Source of the DNA: a virus
IMG/VR virus record: IMGVR_UViG_3300017725_000013
Span: 1 to 42,646 of that record
Strand: one strand, 5' to 3'
Length of the DNA: 42,646 nt
The notes beneath the pieces are model-generated. The model had not been told where the DNA came from and made no database searches. It saw only the letters and a list, made by a program, of their open reading frames with translations. Positions 40,106 through 42,646 of the stretch are shown here, piece by piece (positions within the stretch are counted from its first letter, which is position 1; each line of letters opens with the position of its first letter). The translations under genes were made by a program, and so were the position numbers.

Positions 40106-42598
40106 TTATTTGTTTTTTAATATTTCTATTTCTGCTTTTAGTTCTTGTATTGATTTCATCAAAGCATACATCATATCAGTTGAATAAACAGTTTTTAATT
40201 CTATTCCATCTTCTGGAGTTTCTCCAAAACCATCATTGTTTACAAGTTCGGGTGCTATAGCTTCGACTTCCTGTGCAATAACACCAAGATTTTTGTTAGT
40301 TCCTTCTGGTTCATCTTTGTAATTAAATAATCTTACTGGGATAGAACATATTTTATCTAAATATTTTCCAGAGTTTTCAATATTGTGTTTTACTCTTTCA
40401 TCTGATAGATTTACATTGTTAGCTGCAAAATTATATATACCTCCATTGTTAGCTATATAAAATCTAAAACCATTATACGAAGCATTCGTGTTATAATAAT
40501 GATAATTTGTATTACCTGTAGATGACGAACTATTTCCTACTAAACCTATATAAGGAGCAATTGCATCATCGATATATTTAAAACCAAGACCAGACGTTAA
40601 AGAAGCACTTGTATTTCCAAATAAAATATGTCCCCCAGATGTTATACGCATTCTTTCTCCAGCACTTGCGTCATAAACTTGCCAACATAATGTATCTGTA
40701 CCTATACTTGTACCTGTATAAAACCCACCATTAGTTGTTTGTGTTAAAACAGCAGCATTTCTTGACCTGTTATTTTGAACAGTTACATATGCTTGTGAAT
40801 TTGTTGCAGCTTGATAAACTTCTAGTTTTTGACCAGGCGAACTCGTTCCAATCCCGACGTTGCCAATTGTATCAATAAACATACTTGTAGAAGTAGTTTG
40901 AGCTGTACCACTTGTTGCGGCTCTTTTAAAATATATTTTACCATCTACTAAAATTATAGATGAACCTGCTACATTACTCGTAATAGCTTGAAATACACCA
41001 GATGAATTTAAATAAGTATTTTGACATATTGCTATTTCATCATCTGTTCCATAAGCTGCAATTTGACTTGATTGTCCTATTTGTAACATTTTCCATCCAC
41101 CACCTGAGGCAATATAACCATTTGTAGGTATAGTCATAGTTCCAATTCCTACGTTTCCGTTACTGTCTAAAAGCATTCTATCCGTATTGTTAGTTCTAAA
41201 TCTCATAGAATTATCCGAATTTAAATATTCTATACGACCAATACCACTATTTGATGGATCAGAATCATCTGTGCCAAATTTTATTAAACAACTACTATTA
41301 GAGCCTGCAAAAATACGCATTCTTCCATACACACTTACGTTACCAGTTGTATCTATATTAACCCCATTTCCTGCTCCACTTGCACCATTATTATATCTAA
41401 AATTTAATATTCCTCCACTATTCCATATATCCCAAGCTGCATTATCATAATCTTTTAATACAATTCCTGCTGTTCCTGCACCTATTCCATTTCTACCAAC
41501 TACACCTAAAACTGTTCCTACGCTTGCAGGCGAACTAACAGAACCACCTACATTTACATTTCCTGCAAAAATTGCGTTTCCACTGTCATTCATTTTTAAA
41601 TCGTATCTACCTCCACTAACCGCAACTGGATTAAAAACGTAAAAACCTTGAGAATCAATTCCAATTTGTCTATTATTATAGCTAGATGAACGAAACTCCA
41701 TCATTCCATTAAGTCCACTATAAATATTTCCTGCAAAAGTTGCGTTTTGTGAGCTATTAAATGTTAAAGCATTGCTTGTTGCTGATCCATTGTAATGATC
41801 TAAAATAAAATTATTACTTGCATCCCTTTTCCAAACCCAATAATCATTATTTGCAGTATTAGTCCAATAAACTTCTGCGTCATCTACTTTTACATTTATA
41901 AAATTAGTGGCTGTGTAATATGGAGCGGTAACATCTCCTGCAAAAGTTGCGTTAGTTCCTATGCTTACATTATTAGTATCAAAATTGTGTATTATAGTTC
42001 CTGCCTTTCTTAAAGCTAATATTTGTCCATCTCCCCCTGTAGTAGTTCTACCTAATTGCATAGCAATTGAATCAGAAGATACTTGTAATTCAGGAACTGT
42101 TGCTGAATTTTTTAATCCTATACCTGTTTGGTCTGCAAATCCACTTGCTGGGTTTACAACTGTGTTACCCATTAAAATATTCCCTTTAGGATTTGTTCCT
42201 TCACCAACATTTATATTTCCAGAACTATCAATTCGTATTATTTCATTACTAGCAGTAACTAATTTTATAGTATCATCGGAGGGAAATCCAATATAAGTAT
42301 TTGTGTCGCCAGTATGTCTTATGAATGAGGCTATAGAAAGCTCACCTGCAAAAGTTGCGTTTCCAATATCATTTATAACTAATCTTCCACTTGCAGCCGC
42401 ATCATCATATATTTGAAAATTACCAGATGTATCTGATAAAATAGAGTAAACTTTACCACTACCACCTGAATTTTTTAATTTAATACCTGAATTAGTTCCA
42501 CCTATTTCTAAAGCATAAGAAGCTGCATCTGTATTTATACCAACTCTAAGATCTGATGAAACTCGTAATACGTTATTTATATTTGATAAGTTTGCCAT
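40106..42598 (-). CDS. Tail fibre with C-terminal S74 intramolecular chaperone domain
   Basis: The 830-residue protein has a beta-rich shaft with repeated ATFAG(D/E/N) and GN(V/I)xVG phrases (for example NATFAGDVTAP, QNATFAGNIYSG, NAIFAGNVNVG) and a terminal peptidase S74 domain. The domain begins NLSDERVKHNIENSGKYLDK, with Ser732 and Lys737 as the expected dyad, followed by GVIAQEVEAIAPELV, and ends with a coiled coil SIQELKAEIEILKNK. S74 domains trimerise the fibre and cut themselves off at the serine. It is preceded at the window edge by a second gene of the same type. Receptor binding is inferred. Confidence 0.92.
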   Translation of the reverse strand: MANLSNINNVLRVSSDLRVGINTDAASYALEIGGTNSGIKLKNSGGSGKVYSILSDTSGNFQIYDDAAASGRLVINDIGNATFAGELSIASFIRHTGDTNTYIGFPSDDTIKLVTASNEIIRIDSSGNINVGEGTNPKGNILMGNTVVNPASGFADQTGIGLKNSATVPELQVSSDSIAMQLGRTTTGGDGQILALRKAGTIIHNFDTNNVSIGTNATFAGDVTAPYYTATNFINVKVDDAEVYWTNTANNDYWVWKRDASNNFILDHYNGSATSNALTFNSSQNATFAGNIYSGLNGMMEFRSSSYNNRQIGIDSQGFYVFNPVAVSGGRYDLKMNDSGNAIFAGNVNVGGSVSSPASVGTVLGVVGRNGIGAGTAGIVLKDYDNAAWDIWNSGGILNFRYNNGASGAGNGVNIDTTGNVSVYGRMRIFAGSNSSCLIKFGTDDSDPSNSGIGRIEYLNSDNSMRFRTNNTDRMLLDSNGNVGIGTMTIPTNGYIASGGGWKMLQIGQSSQIAAYGTDDEIAICQNTYLNSSGVFQAITSNVAGSSIILVDGKIYFKRAATSGTAQTTSTSMFIDTIGNVGIGTSSPGQKLEVYQAATNSQAYVTVQNNRSRNAAVLTQTTNGGFYTGTSIGTDTLCWQVYDASAGERMRITSGGHILFGNTSASLTSGLGFKYIDDAIAPYIGLVGNSSSSTGNTNYHYYNTNASYNGFRFYIANNGGIYNFAANNVNLSDERVKHNIENSGKYLDKICSIPVRLFNYKDEPEGTNKNLGVIAQEVEAIAPELVNNDGFGETPEDGIELKTVYSTDMMYALMKSIQELKAEIEILKNK

Positions 42599-42646
42599 TT
42601 ATTTATTTTCTAATATTTTTATTCTAGCTTTTAGCTCTTGTATTGA
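42599..42646 (-). CDS. C-terminal end of a second S74-type tail fibre (partial)
   Basis: The last 15 codons and stop of a gene starting right of the window read SIQELKARIKILENK, which is 12 of 15 identical to the C-terminus of the downstream S74 fibre (SIQELKAEIEILKNK). The stop codon abuts the start of that fibre with no spacer, so the two are likely translated in sequence. The bulk of this protein lies outside the window, so fold and length cannot be seen. Confidence 0.78.
   Translation of the reverse strand, partial: SIQELKARIKILENK

Noticed and set aside
1-42646. tRNA genes, CRISPR arrays, integrase, transposase or attachment sites
   Set aside because: No cloverleaf-like sequence, regular spaced direct repeats or recombinase motif was seen; gaps between genes are too short to hold a CRISPR array.

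Overview
The window is a segment of a low-GC (roughly 30 %) tailed-phage genome, almost certainly a marine podovirus-like phage. The head genes, a neck/tail-hub block and three large ejection-type proteins follow the podovirus order. The larger head genes, by memory of family features, look closest to crAss-like and related phages of Bacteroidota and to uncultured marine phages. None of the minus-strand starts I examined has a Shine-Dalgarno sequence; they sit behind A/T-rich, sometimes pentamer-repeat, leaders, which fits a Bacteroidota (flavobacterial) host. Host and clade are inference. No tRNA, integrase, CRISPR or insertion sequence was seen, and no gap between genes exceeds about 105 bases.

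Layout. Bases 1-777 (+) are the 3' end of a class I ribonucleotide reductase large subunit, the only plus-strand gene. It converges on the minus-strand genes across a bidirectional terminator near 785-809. Everything else is on the minus strand and is read from right to left. From the right edge these are: the last 15 codons of one S74-type tail fibre; a complete S74 tail fibre with a small companion gene; a chaperonin module (GroEL then GroES) followed by a winged-helix-like protein; a run of small conserved genes with an M15 peptidase endolysin, small basic proteins and a GTA-type holin; and a two-barrel GroES-like protein overlapping a possible small terminase gene. Then come TerL, portal, scaffold, major capsid protein (followed by a UUCG-loop terminator), a 254-residue head/neck protein, ring/neck proteins, a 1507-residue tail-hub protein, a 700-residue tail protein, a GNAT acetyltransferase, and three ejection-type proteins of 273, 629 and 2945 residues. 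The run closes with two tiny basic proteins and two paralogous single-pass membrane proteins.

How it fits together. The minus-strand block is the late region: packaging, head, tail, internal cargo, fibre and lysis. The phage also carries its own chaperonin and co-chaperonin, plus what looks like a second, fused double GroES-fold protein beside the packaging genes, so folding of virion proteins appears to be largely phage-controlled. The ribonucleotide reductase belongs to the nucleotide-metabolism/replication side of the genome, which continues left of the window.
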